Source of the DNA: Streptococcus pyogenes
GTDB taxonomy: Bacteria > Bacillota > Bacilli > Lactobacillales > Streptococcaceae
Direction: 5' to 3'
Length of the DNA: 64,000 nt
Assembly: GCF_002055535.1 (NCBI RefSeq)
Contig: NZ_LN831034.1
Location: 186,001 to 250,000, forward strand
Position 1 is the stretch's first letter; the number at the start of each line of letters is the position of its first letter. Positions 35,447 to 44,154 of this stretch are shown here, piece after piece. The notes under the pieces are model-generated. The model saw nothing but the letters and a program-made list of their open reading frames with translations. It searched no databases and was not told where the DNA came from. The position numbers were made by a program, and so were the translations under genes.

Positions 35447-36109
35447 TTGACATCGAAAAAACAGGGACTTTTACACTCTCTCTTCAAGCTTGATAGTAAA
35501 TGGATGAGGGCTAGCGCAGCACTGTTTGATTTGCTCGTGTTTAATCTCTTATTTGTCTTGTCCTGCCTTCCCCTTCTAACGATTGGGGTTGCTAAAATGG
35601 CTTTGTATGCGAGTTTGTTGGATTGGCGAGAAGGTCAAGTTAGTCAGCTTGTTACTACTTATAGCTCTCATTTTAAATATTACTTTAAAAGTGGGCTACG
35701 CCTTGGCCTTATTGAGCTTGGGATAATGACTATTTGTCTCTTAGATCTTTTCTTAATTCGAAACCAATCAGGCCTAGTTTTTCAAGGGTTTAAAGTACTT
35801 TGCGTTGCTGTTTTATTTTTGGTGGTTATACTCTTTTTGTACGCTTATCCTCAGGCCGTCAAAAGAGACCTTTCCCTATCTACGCTGTTTAAGCGAAGCT
35901 TTTTATTAGCAGGACTCTTTTTTCCATGGAGTTTTGCTTTCTTGGCTTTTATTTGTCTCACGATATTTAGCCTACAATTGTCTCTGTTAACGTTATTTGG
36001 AGGCGTGTCTTTGCTAGCTATCATCGGCATCAGTAGTCTAACTTATCTCTACTTGATTATCATGGAATCTCTTCTTAGGCGATTCCCACTTAATAATGAC
36101 ATTGAATAA
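35447..36109 (+). CDS. DUF624 (YesL-like) membrane protein
   Basis: A 220-residue protein with five or six membrane helices and the DUF624 pattern (DLLVFNLLFVLSCLPLLTIGVAKMALY). YesL-family proteins are found in carbohydrate ABC operons of Firmicutes; the function is unknown, perhaps helping the transporter. The initiator is TTG at 35447 with AAAGGAAG upstream. It is placed between the permeases and the lyase. Confidence 0.85.
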   Translation: MTSKKQGLLHSLFKLDSKWMRASAALFDLLVFNLLFVLSCLPLLTIGVAKMALYASLLDWREGQVSQLVTTYSSHFKYYFKSGLRLGLIELGIMTICLLDLFLIRNQSGLVFQGFKVLCVAVLFLVVILFLYAYPQAVKRDLSLSTLFKRSFLLAGLFFPWSFAFLAFICLTIFSLQLSLLTLFGGVSLLAIIGISSLTYLYLIIMESLLRRFPLNNDIE

Positions 36110-36120
36110 AGGACATTACT

Positions 36121-37035
36121 ATGACAGATCTTACGAAATACCAAGGCATTATTCCTGCCTTTTACGCTTGTTACGATGACCAGGGGAATATCAGCCCTGA
36201 GCGTGTGCGTGCCTTGACCCAGTACTATATTGACAAAGGGGTTCAGGGGCTTTACATTAATGGCTCTTCTGGAGAGTGTATTTACCAGAGCGTTTTTGAC
36301 CGTCAATTGGTGTTAGAAAATGTCATGGCAGTCGCTAAGGGCAAGCTGACGATTATTAATCACGTTGCCTGCAACAACACTAAAGATAGTATTGAATTGG
36401 CAGCTCATTCAGAACGTTTGGGCGTGGATGCCATTGCAGCTATTCCGCCTATTTATTTCCGGTTACCAGAATATGCGGTTGCTGATTATTGGAATGCTAT
36501 TTCTTCGGCTGCTCCTCACACAGATTTTATCATCTATAATATTCCTCAACTGGCAGGGGTTGCCTTGACGCCAAGCCTTTATAAGACTATGTTGGCTAAT
36601 AAGCGCGTGATTGGCGTTAAAAATTCATCTATGCCAGTGCAGGATATTCAAACCTTCTGTGCGATTGGTGGGGACGATCATATTGTTTTTAATGGCCCAG
36701 ATGAACAATTTCTAGGAGGGCGCTTGATGGGTGCTGCTGCAGGCATTGGTGGTACCTACGGGGCTATGCCAGAATTATTTTTAAGGCTGAACCAACTTAT
36801 TGCTGACAAGGATTTAGAAAAGGCCAAGGCCCTTCAATATACTATTAATGAGATTATCGGTGTCCTTGTTTCTGCTCACGGCAATATGTATGGGGTTATT
36901 AAAGAAGTACTTCGTATTAATGAGGGTCTTGATATTGGTTCTGTTCGATCACCTTTAGCTGAGTTGGTCGAGGAAGATAGGGTTATTTGCCAACGGGCTG
37001 CTGCTCTGATTAATCAGGCTAAGGAAACCTTTTGA
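36121..37035 (+). CDS. nanA: N-acetylneuraminate lyase
   Basis: A 304-residue TIM-barrel aldolase of the DapA/NAL family splitting sialic acid into ManNAc and pyruvate. NGSSGE is at 48-52. The Schiff-base Lys167 is in VIGVKNSS and Tyr139 in IIYNIP, aligned with the lyase residues. The context (nanE, ROK kinase, sugar importer) favours the lyase over dihydrodipicolinate synthase. No sialidase gene is present, so free sialic acid must come from host or other bacterial enzymes. Confidence 0.9.
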   Translation: MTDLTKYQGIIPAFYACYDDQGNISPERVRALTQYYIDKGVQGLYINGSSGECIYQSVFDRQLVLENVMAVAKGKLTIINHVACNNTKDSIELAAHSERLGVDAIAAIPPIYFRLPEYAVADYWNAISSAAPHTDFIIYNIPQLAGVALTPSLYKTMLANKRVIGVKNSSMPVQDIQTFCAIGGDDHIVFNGPDEQFLGGRLMGAAAGIGGTYGAMPELFLRLNQLIADKDLEKAKALQYTINEIIGVLVSAHGNMYGVIKEVLRINEGLDIGSVRSPLAELVEEDRVICQRAAALINQAKETF

Positions 37036-37056
37036 TAAGATGCGAGGGGATAACAA

Positions 37057-37995
37057 ATGAAGCATTATTTAGCAATTGATATTGGTGGTACTGCTATCAA
37101 GTATGGCTTGATTTCTGAAACAGGAGACCTGTTGGAAAAAGAGGAAATGGCCACTGAGGCTTATAAAGGTGGTCCCTCTATTTTGGAAAAGGTCAAGGGC
37201 TTGGTAAAGACCTATCAAGACCAAATGGATCTGGCTGGAGTGGCCATTTCTTCTGCAGGAATGGTTAATCCTGATGAGGGAGAAATCTTTTATGCCGGCC
37301 CTCAGATTCCTAACTATGCTGGAACTCAGTTTAAAAAAGAGATTGAAGAGACTTTCGGGTTACCGTGTGAAGTGGAAAACGATGTTAACTGTGCTGGTCT
37401 GGCCGAAGCTATTTCTGGTAGTGCCAAGGATTATCCTGTGGCTCTTTGCTTGACAATTGGGACGGGAATCGGTGGCTGTTTATTGTTTAATTCCCAAGTT
37501 TTTCATGGTAGTAGTCATTCAGCTTGCGAAGTTGGTTACCTTCATTTGTCAGATGGTCAGTTTCAGGATCTGGCATCTACCACAGCTCTTGTTCAAGAGG
37601 TGGTCTTAGCTTATGGCGATGACATTAGCCAATGGGATGGTCGTCGTATTTTTGAGCAGGCTAAAGCGGGTGATGCGATTTGTATAGCAGCCATTAGTAA
37701 GCAGGTGGATTACTTAGGACAAGGTATTGCTAATATCTGCTACGTTGTTAACCCAAATGTGGTGGTGCTTGGTGGCGGTATCATGGCGCAAAAAGACTAT
37801 TTAGCTGATAAATTAAAGACAGCTCTTGATAGCTACTTGGTTTCTAGTCTTGCCAAGAAAACTCAGCTGAAGTTTGCTAGTCATGGAAATAATGCTGGTA
37901 TATTAGGAGCTTACTACCATTTTAAACAAAAGAATGAGCGATCTTGTTCATTTATAACTCTTGAGAAAATCGAAAATAATTTAGCGAGTAGCTAA
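37057..37995 (+). CDS. nanK: ROK-family kinase, probable N-acetylmannosamine kinase
   Basis: A 312-residue sugar kinase with N-terminal phosphate loop DIGGTAIKYG and LTIGTGIGGCLLFN. By position it should phosphorylate ManNAc to ManNAc-6-P for NanE. The usual ROK zinc motif (GH then CxCGxxGCxE) is absent; the region reads EVGYLHLSDGQFQDLASTTAL. A 16-residue tail (SFITLEKIENNLASS) extends past the fold. Other sugars cannot be ruled out. Last gene of the nan operon. Confidence 0.85.
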   Translation: MKHYLAIDIGGTAIKYGLISETGDLLEKEEMATEAYKGGPSILEKVKGLVKTYQDQMDLAGVAISSAGMVNPDEGEIFYAGPQIPNYAGTQFKKEIEETFGLPCEVENDVNCAGLAEAISGSAKDYPVALCLTIGTGIGGCLLFNSQVFHGSSHSACEVGYLHLSDGQFQDLASTTALVQEVVLAYGDDISQWDGRRIFEQAKAGDAICIAAISKQVDYLGQGIANICYVVNPNVVVLGGGIMAQKDYLADKLKTALDSYLVSSLAKKTQLKFASHGNNAGILGAYYHFKQKNERSCSFITLEKIENNLASS

Positions 37996-38105
37996 TCTTA
38001 GTGGCTGTGAGTCTATATGACGTGAAGAGTTCTTGTTTAAGTATACTGGGGGAGGTGAATGACGACCCTTTAAAAAGAAAACAACGCCCTTTTTGCTATT
38101 GTAGT

Positions 38106-38936
38106 CTAAAGGTCGTTATTTTCTTTGTCAATAATAGTGTTTTTGAAGATTTTTTCTTTGTGCGGTTTGTCAATCGCTAAAACGTAAGCATAAATAATGT
38201 CCATCATAATAAGAAGAGGAAATTGTGGTGACACACGATTCCCATAATGTAGTTGGTGAGTTGATGATACGGGAATAATATCTAAGGAGTCGTCAAATTC
38301 GGTTTGATTATCTGTTGTTAAGAGGACAGTTTTGGCTCCTCGCTGACTAGCTTGATGAAGTGCTGTGATGACAGAGTTTGTTTTGCCAGATAAAGAAAAA
38401 CCAAAAACAAGGCAATTTTCATTGACGAGGCTATTTGCCCAAGTAAAACCATCAGTGTCTGAATAAGCATCACAGATTAAACCAAGTCGCATAAAGCGTA
38501 GCTTCATTTCTCTTGCTACTAGTCCAGAAGATCCTTTGCCAAAGAAATAGACTCGCTCAGAAGAATCGATCAGCTTGGCTAAGTTCAGTAATTTTTCCTC
38601 ATTAACGAGCTCATAGGTTTTATTAATAAGAGCGTCGTAGTCCATCAGCACGCGCTTTGTCAATTCTAAGTGAATAGATTGGAAAGTCTCTTGTGATTCT
38701 TGAAGACTGTGAAGGTAATCAAAGGCAAAAGCACGATAACCAGTAAAACCACATTTTTTTGCAAATCGAGTCAAGGCGGCTTGAGAGATGTGTAGTCGCT
38801 TAACTATCTCGGATGCGGTCAACTCTTGAGGTGTCAGATCGGTTGTAATAAAAAAATGAGCAATCCCTTTTTCTAAACTGGTCATATGTTCCAATGATGC
38901 TTCGATTTTGGTAATTAGGCGGTGGTTTTTAGGCAT
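38106..38936 (-). CDS. RpiR/MurR-family transcriptional regulator
   Basis: A 276-residue regulator with an N-terminal helix-turn-helix of the RpiR type (LTASEIVKRLHISQAALTRFAKKCGFTGY) and a C-terminal SIS sugar-phosphate-binding domain (VYFFGKGSSGLVAREM). It probably senses ManNAc-6-P or a related phosphosugar and controls the adjacent convergent nan operon. ATG 38936 has AAGGAG about 11 bases upstream; the in-frame GTG at 38948 overlaps that ribosome site. Confidence 0.9.
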   Translation of the reverse strand: MPKNHRLITKIEASLEHMTSLEKGIAHFFITTDLTPQELTASEIVKRLHISQAALTRFAKKCGFTGYRAFAFDYLHSLQESQETFQSIHLELTKRVLMDYDALINKTYELVNEEKLLNLAKLIDSSERVYFFGKGSSGLVAREMKLRFMRLGLICDAYSDTDGFTWANSLVNENCLVFGFSLSGKTNSVITALHQASQRGAKTVLLTTDNQTEFDDSLDIIPVSSTHQLHYGNRVSPQFPLLIMMDIIYAYVLAIDKPHKEKIFKNTIIDKENNDL

Positions 38937-38984
38937 AGCAAAGCACACTCCTTACAGTTTAACTACCTACTAGTATAGCATAGA

Positions 38985-39004
38985 TCGCTAACAGAAGGTA
39001 GCGA
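38985..39004. promoter_or_regulatory. Inverted repeat in the RpiR gene promoter
   Basis: TCGCTA (38985-38990) and TAGCGA (38999-39004) with 8 bases between. It overlaps the probable -35 region upstream of the minus-strand TATACT (about 38977-38972). A candidate autoregulatory site; I found no copy at the nanE promoter. Confidence 0.4.
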
Positions 39005-39205
39005 CCCTTTTTGTGATACAGATTTGTTCAACCCACTTTATTTGAGTAGGTTGTAGTATTTTTGAGGGCTTATGTAGGAGCCGACTATTAAAGGTCATTT
39101 GTCAAAAAAGTAGAAAATAGACAAGTGTCAGCTAGCAAAGGGTTTTACGATCAACCTAAACGGCAGAAGTTCTCACCAAGTTTTCTGATGTGGTTAAGAT
39201 CTTTA

Positions 39206-39214
39206 TGTTATAAT
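39206..39214 (+). promoter_or_regulatory. Extended -10 promoter of tatD
   Basis: TGTTATAAT (39206-39214). The predicted transcription start is about 39221, the A of the tatD ATG itself. Confidence 0.6.
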
Positions 39215-39220
39215 AACATC

Positions 39221-40012
39221 ATGACAAATAAAGTAGAAAAACTAACTATTTTTGATACCCATACGCACCTGAATGTAGCAGAATTTCAAGGACACGAAAC
39301 TGAAGAATTGACTTTGGCTCAAGAAATGGGCGTGGCCTACCATAATGTGGTTGGCTTTGACCAGGCCACTATTAGTGGGGCACTAACTCTAGCCAATAAA
39401 TATGCCAATATTTATGCAACTATTGGGTGGCATCCAACAGAAGCAGGTTCTTATTCAGAGGCTGTTGAGGAGGCTATCGTCTCTCAATTATCACATTCCA
39501 AAGTGATTGCCTTAGGTGAAATTGGCTTAGACTATTATTGGATGGAGGACCCCAAAGAGGTGCAAATAGAGGTTTTTAAGCGCCAAATGCAATTAGCAAA
39601 AGACCATGATTTGCCTTTTGTGGTGCACACCCGCGATGCCTTGGAAGATACCTATGAGGTCATCAAAGCAGCTGGTGTTGGCCCTCGTGGAGGCATCATG
39701 CATTCTTACTCAGGGTCATTAGAGATGGCTGAACGTTTCATTGAACTTGGCATGATGATTTCCTTTTCAGGTGTGGTCACTTTCAAAAAGGCTCTTGATA
39801 TTCAAGAGGCAGCGCAGCACTTGCCTTTGGATAAGATTTTGGTGGAAACAGATGCCCCTTATCTTACACCAGTTCCAAAACGTGGCAAACAAAATCATAC
39901 AGCTTATACCCGCTATGTGGTTGATAAAATCGCAGAGCTACGGGGGATGACTGTGGAAGAAGTTGCAAAAGCAACGACTGCTAATGCAAAGAGGGTATTC
40001 AAGCTTGACTGA
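39221..40012 (+). CDS. tatD: TatD-family metal-dependent nuclease
   Basis: A 263-residue TIM-barrel hydrolase: THTHLN at the N-terminus (first two metal ligands), GEIGLDYYW, VVHTRDALEDT, MHSYSGS and VETDAPYLTP. Such proteins are 3'-5' DNases or tRNA proofreading-type hydrolases. The ATG at 39221 is only 7 bases after an extended -10, so the mRNA may be leaderless. Longer upstream frames cross the promoter. Its stop overlaps the rnmV start. Confidence 0.93.
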   Translation: MTNKVEKLTIFDTHTHLNVAEFQGHETEELTLAQEMGVAYHNVVGFDQATISGALTLANKYANIYATIGWHPTEAGSYSEAVEEAIVSQLSHSKVIALGEIGLDYYWMEDPKEVQIEVFKRQMQLAKDHDLPFVVHTRDALEDTYEVIKAAGVGPRGGIMHSYSGSLEMAERFIELGMMISFSGVVTFKKALDIQEAAQHLPLDKILVETDAPYLTPVPKRGKQNHTAYTRYVVDKIAELRGMTVEEVAKATTANAKRVFKLD

Positions 40013-40574
40013 AAAAATTAATATTCAAGAGGTTCTTGTTGTAGAAGGCAAGGACGACACGGCTAACCTACGCCGTTTTTACGAGGTGGATACCTATGAG
40101 ACTAGAGGCTCTGCTATCACTGAAGAAGATTTAGAACGAATCAATCGCCTAAACGATTTGCGTGGTGTTATCGTTTTAACAGACCCAGATTATAATGGTG
40201 AGCGCATTCGTAAGCTCATTATGGCTGCTGTGCCAACAGCTCGTCATGCCTTTTTAAACCGAAACGAGGCGGTTCCGAGTTCTAAGAGTAAGGGTCGTTC
40301 CTTAGGGGTTGAACATGCCAATTTTGAGGATCTCCAAAAGGCACTTGCTCATGTCACTCAGCAATATGATGATGAGTCTTATTTTGACATTCGTCAAACA
40401 GACCTGATTCGTCTAGGGCTTTTAATGGCGTCAGATAGCCGTAAACGCAGGGAATACTTGGGTGAAAAGCTCCGCATCGGTTATGCCAACGGCAAACAAC
40501 TGCTCAAGCGCCTCGAATTATTTGGCATTACCCTAGCAGAAGTGGAAGAAGTGATGGAGACATATGAGGAGTAA
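40005..40574 (+). CDS. rnmV: Ribonuclease M5
   Basis: A 189-residue Toprim-domain nuclease maturing 5S rRNA. The Toprim acidic residues are visible in VLVVEGKDD and LTDPDYNGERIR. The initiator TTG at 40005 has AGAGGG nine bases upstream and overlaps tatD by 8 bases. The order tatD-rnmV-ksgA is conserved in Firmicutes. Confidence 0.95.
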   Translation: MTEKINIQEVLVVEGKDDTANLRRFYEVDTYETRGSAITEEDLERINRLNDLRGVIVLTDPDYNGERIRKLIMAAVPTARHAFLNRNEAVPSSKSKGRSLGVEHANFEDLQKALAHVTQQYDDESYFDIRQTDLIRLGLLMASDSRKRREYLGEKLRIGYANGKQLLKRLELFGITLAEVEEVMETYEE

Positions 40575-40687
40575 AGAGTACAATAAAATATAACAGCCCC
40601 ATTAACTGAATGGCGTGTCCTGGCAAAAAAGTTTAGGCTAGTGGTTCAAATGCCAAAAAGAAAGTGATCATAAAAAGAAGAGAATAT

Positions 40688-41560
40688 ATGAGAATTGCAG
40701 ATTATAGCGTGACCAAGGCTGTCCTTGATCGTCACGGATTTACCTTTAAGAAATCTTTTGGTCAGAACTTTTTGACCGATACCAATATTTTACAGAAAAT
40801 CGTTGACACGGCTGAGATTGATCAGAATGTCAATGTTATCGAGATTGGTCCTGGAATTGGGGCTTTGACGGAATTTTTGGCAGAAAATGCTGCTGAAGTG
40901 ATGGCTTTTGAGATTGATGACCGCTTGGTGCCGATTTTGGCAGATACCTTGCGCGATTTTGATAATGTGCAAGTGGTCAATCAAGATATTTTAAAAGCTG
41001 ATTTGCAGACCCAAATCAAGCAGTTTAAAAATCCTGATTTGCCCATTAAGGTGGTGGCTAATCTACCTTACTACATCACAACGCCTATTCTCATGCACTT
41101 GATTGAGAGCAAAATTCCATTCCAAGAGTTTGTGGTCATGATGCAGCGTGAAGTGGCAGATCGTATTTCTGCGGAGCCAAACACTAAAGCTTATGGTTCC
41201 TTGTCCATTGCGGTGCAGTATTACATGACTGCCAAGGTTGCCTTCATTGTGCCGCGCACCGTCTTTGTACCTGCACCAAATGTCGATAGTGCTATCCTCA
41301 AAATGGTGCGTCGCGACCAGCCTTTGATTGAGGTTAAGGACGAAGATTTCTTTTTCAGAGTGTCTCGTCTCAGTTTTGTCCATCGTCGCAAGACCCTGTG
41401 GAATAACTTGACTAGCCATTTTGGGAAGTCTGAAGACATCAAGGCTAAACTTGAAAAAGGTCTGGCACTAGCAGATATCAAGCCTTCTATTCGTGGTGAG
41501 GCCTTGTCGATTCAAGATTTTGGCAAATTAGCTGATGCTTTAAAAGAAGTTGGATTATAA
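40688..41560 (+). CDS. ksgA: 16S rRNA dimethyladenosine transferase
   Basis: A 290-residue SAM-dependent methyltransferase dimethylating two adenines in helix 45 of 16S rRNA. NFLTD near the N-terminus, the SAM motif [13 protein letters not shown] and the catalytic NLPYY are all present. The ATG at 40688 was preferred to an upstream ATT/ATG frame since conserved sequence begins there (MRIADYSV). Loss of this gene gives kasugamycin resistance in bacteria. Confidence 0.96.
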
Positions 41561-41573
41561 AAGCTTTCCCCCG

Positions 41574-41634
41574 GTGACAATAAAAAAATTCCCTTGTAGA
41601 CAAAACAGAGATGTTCAGTTCAGGGGGATTTTTC
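41574..41634. terminator. Two-way terminator between ksgA and a small minus-strand gene
   Basis: AAAAAATTCCCTTG pairs with AGGGGGATTTTT across a loop of about 30 bases. T-runs follow on both strands. Confidence 0.6.
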
Positions 41635-41778
41635 TTATTGAAGCTGGCCGTTAAGGCATCGCAGTGCAGAGCTAGTTTTTTTAATACCCCGGAAAAAAAG
41701 GGCAATTAACAAGAGCGTGACTATAGCGGTACGGTTAGACTCTTTTTCGTAAATAGCAAAGGTCTTCTTAAAATTCAT
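41635..41778 (-). CDS. Small protein, 47 residues, possible membrane peptide
   Basis: An ATG with GTAGGA six bases upstream opens a frame (MNFKKTFAIYEKESNRTAIV...RCLNGQLQ). It has a hydrophobic stretch TAIVTLLLIALFF at residues 17-29 flanked by basic residues. A terminator lies straight after the stop on the same strand and an ATCAG/CTGAT inverted repeat lies upstream. I recognise no family. Could be a small membrane protein or toxin-like peptide; that is not shown. Confidence 0.45.
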   Translation of the reverse strand: MNFKKTFAIYEKESNRTAIVTLLLIALFFRGIKKTSSALRCLNGQLQ

Positions 41779-41983
41779 ATCGTTTCCTACCTCAAAAAAT
41801 CATCAGTGATCTGATTTTTAGTTGATAAAATATTCTATTTTTAAAAAGCAGTGACCTAAATGATAGCCAGTGGTCTAGAGAATCTTGACAGTTTTTAAAG
41901 CGAGTGAAACTTAGACTCAAATGCTGATTTGGGAGCGGTTTTCTGATATAATAGAGTTATTATAGTAGGGCAAAGGAGCACAG

Positions 41984-42856
41984 TTGCAAGGTAAAATCAT
42001 TAAATCTCTGGCTGGTTTTTATTACGTGGAGTCAGAAGGACAGGTATATCAGACGCGAGCGCGTGGTAATTTTAGGAAGCGCGGTGAGACACCTTATGTT
42101 GGAGATATCGTGGATTTCTCAGCAGAGGACAACTCTGAAGGTTATATTTTAGCGATTCATCCTCGTAAAAACAGTTTGGTAAGACCTCCTATCGTCAATA
42201 TTGATCAAGCAGTGGTTATTATGTCTGCTAAAGAACCAGAATTTAACAGCAATCTTCTAGACCGCTTTCTCATCTTGCTTGAACACAAAGCCATTCATCC
42301 AGTGGTTTATATCTCTAAGATGGACTTATTAGATAGTCCCGAGGAGATTAAGGCTATTGGTCGACAGTATCAGGCAATCGGTTACGATTTTGTGACCAGT
42401 CTTGAGGAATTGCTGCCTTTGCTAGCTGATAAAATTACCGTCTTTATGGGACAAACAGGTGTTGGGAAATCAACCCTTCTCAACCGAATCGCCCCCGAAT
42501 TGGCTCTTGAAATAGGAGAAATCTCAGATAGTCTAGGGCGTGGTCGTCACACCACCCGAGCTGTGAGTTTTTACAATACCCATGGCGGAAAAATCGCGGA
42601 TACGCCAGGTTTTTCATCATTAGACTATGATATTGCTAATGCTGAAGATTTGAACGAGGCTTTTCCAGAGCTGCGCCGGCTGAGCCATGAGTGTAAGTTT
42701 AGATCCTGTACCCATACCCACGAACCCAAGTGTGCTGTCAAGGCAGCGCTTGAAACGGGAGAGTTGTGGCCAGTTCGTTATGAGCATTACCTGCAATTTC
42801 TCAGTGAAATTGAAAACCGTCGTGAAACATATAAAAAAGTTATCAAAAGAAAGTAG
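41984..42856 (+). CDS. rsgA: Ribosome small subunit GTPase RsgA
   Basis: A 290-residue circularly permuted GTPase. It has an N-terminal OB fold, G4-type YISKMD, then G1 [13 protein letters not shown]3 DTPGFSS, and a C-terminal zinc knuckle ([14 protein letters not shown]). It checks late 30S assembly. The initiator is TTG at 41984 with AAAGGAG five bases upstream. First gene of the run rsgA-rpe-thiN-rmuC-yhaM. Confidence 0.95.
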
Positions 42857-42865
42857 GTCTACTCC

Positions 42866-43528
42866 ATGTCAACTCTAAAAATTGCCCCATCTATTCTAGC
42901 AGCTGATTATGCTAATTTTGCTTCTGAGCTAGCTCGTATTGAAGAAACAGATGCCGAATACGTTCACATTGATATTATGGATGGTCAATTTGTTCCTAAC
43001 ATCAGTTTTGGTGCAGATGTTGTGGCAAGTATGAGAAAGCACAGTAAATTGGTCTTTGATTGCCATCTAATGGTGGTTGATCCTGAACGCTATGTTGAGG
43101 CTTTTGCACAAGCTGGTGCTGATATCATGACCATTCACACAGAAAGTACTCGTCATATTCATGGAGCCCTTCAAAAAATCAAGGCAGCTGGCATGAAAGC
43201 AGGGGTAGTGATTAATCCAGGAACTCCTGCAACAGCCCTAGAACCTTTGCTAGACTTAGTTGACCAAGTCCTCATTATGACAGTCAACCCAGGTTTTGGG
43301 GGTCAGGCCTTTATCCCAGAATGTTTAGAAAAAGTGGCTACCGTAGCCAAATGGCGAGATGAAAAAGGATTGTCCTTTGACATTGAGGTTGATGGCGGAG
43401 TAGACAATAAGACCATTCGTGCTTGTTATGAAGCAGGGGCCAATGTCTTTGTGGCAGGTTCTTACCTTTTCAAGGCCAGTGACCTAGTGAGCCAAGTCCA
43501 AACCTTAAGGACGGCCTTGAATGTCTAA
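42866..43528 (+). CDS. rpe: Ribulose-phosphate 3-epimerase
   Basis: A 220-residue TIM barrel interconverting ribulose 5-phosphate and xylulose 5-phosphate. IAPSILAADYANF, HIDIMDGQFVPNISFG, HLMVVDPE, MTVNPGFGGQ and VDGGV are the family motifs with metal-binding His/Asp. It overlaps thiN by 8 bases. Confidence 0.96.
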   Translation: MSTLKIAPSILAADYANFASELARIEETDAEYVHIDIMDGQFVPNISFGADVVASMRKHSKLVFDCHLMVVDPERYVEAFAQAGADIMTIHTESTRHIHGALQKIKAAGMKAGVVINPGTPATALEPLLDLVDQVLIMTVNPGFGGQAFIPECLEKVATVAKWRDEKGLSFDIEVDGGVDNKTIRACYEAGANVFVAGSYLFKASDLVSQVQTLRTALNV

Positions 43529-44153
43529 AGTTGCTCTTTTTGCGGGAGGAGATCTCTCTTATATCAGCCGTGATTTTGATTATTTTGTCGGTATTGATAG
43601 AGGGAGCCTATTTTTATTAGAAAATGGGCTTCCTTTGAATATGGCTGTTGGTGATTTTGATTCGGTTTCCCAAAAAGCGTTTACGGATATAAAAGAGAAG
43701 GCAGAGCTTTTTATTACTGCTCATCCAGAAAAAAATGATACGGATACGGAATTAGCCCTTAAAGAGGTCTTTGCTCGTTTTCCTGAGGCGGAAGTGACCA
43801 TTTTTGGGGCTTTTGGGGGTCGAATGGACCACCTCTTATCCAATATTTTCTTGCCTAGCGACCCTGGTATTGCTCCCTTTATGGCACAAATCGCCTTGCG
43901 TGACCAACAAAATATGATTACCTACCGCCCGGCAGGTCAGCACCTTATCCATCAAGAAGAAGGGATGACCTATGTGGCATTTATGGCAGAAGGAGAAGCT
44001 GACTTGACCATTACTGGTGCTAAATTTGAGTTGACGCAAGATAATTTTTTCAAAAAGAAAATCTATTCCAGTAATGCCTTTATCCATCAACCTATTACAG
44101 TTAGTTTGCCAAGTGGCTACTTGATTATTATTCAAAGTAAAGATTGGAGTTAG
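43521..44153 (+). CDS. thiN: Thiamine pyrophosphokinase
   Basis: A 210-residue enzyme making thiamine diphosphate from thiamine and ATP. It has GIDRGSLFLL, GDFDSV, HPEKNDTDTELAL and GAFGGRMDHLLSN. Grouping with rsgA and rpe is usual in Firmicutes. rmuC begins right after its stop. Confidence 0.94.
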   Translation: MSKVALFAGGDLSYISRDFDYFVGIDRGSLFLLENGLPLNMAVGDFDSVSQKAFTDIKEKAELFITAHPEKNDTDTELALKEVFARFPEAEVTIFGAFGGRMDHLLSNIFLPSDPGIAPFMAQIALRDQQNMITYRPAGQHLIHQEEGMTYVAFMAEGEADLTITGAKFELTQDNFFKKKIYSSNAFIHQPITVSLPSGYLIIIQSKDWS

Positions 44154-44154
44154 T

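Noticed and set aside
41487..41705. 72-codon minus-strand frame over the ksgA end
   Set aside because: It crosses a terminator and has no ribosome site; the 47-codon frame at 41635-41778 is better supported.
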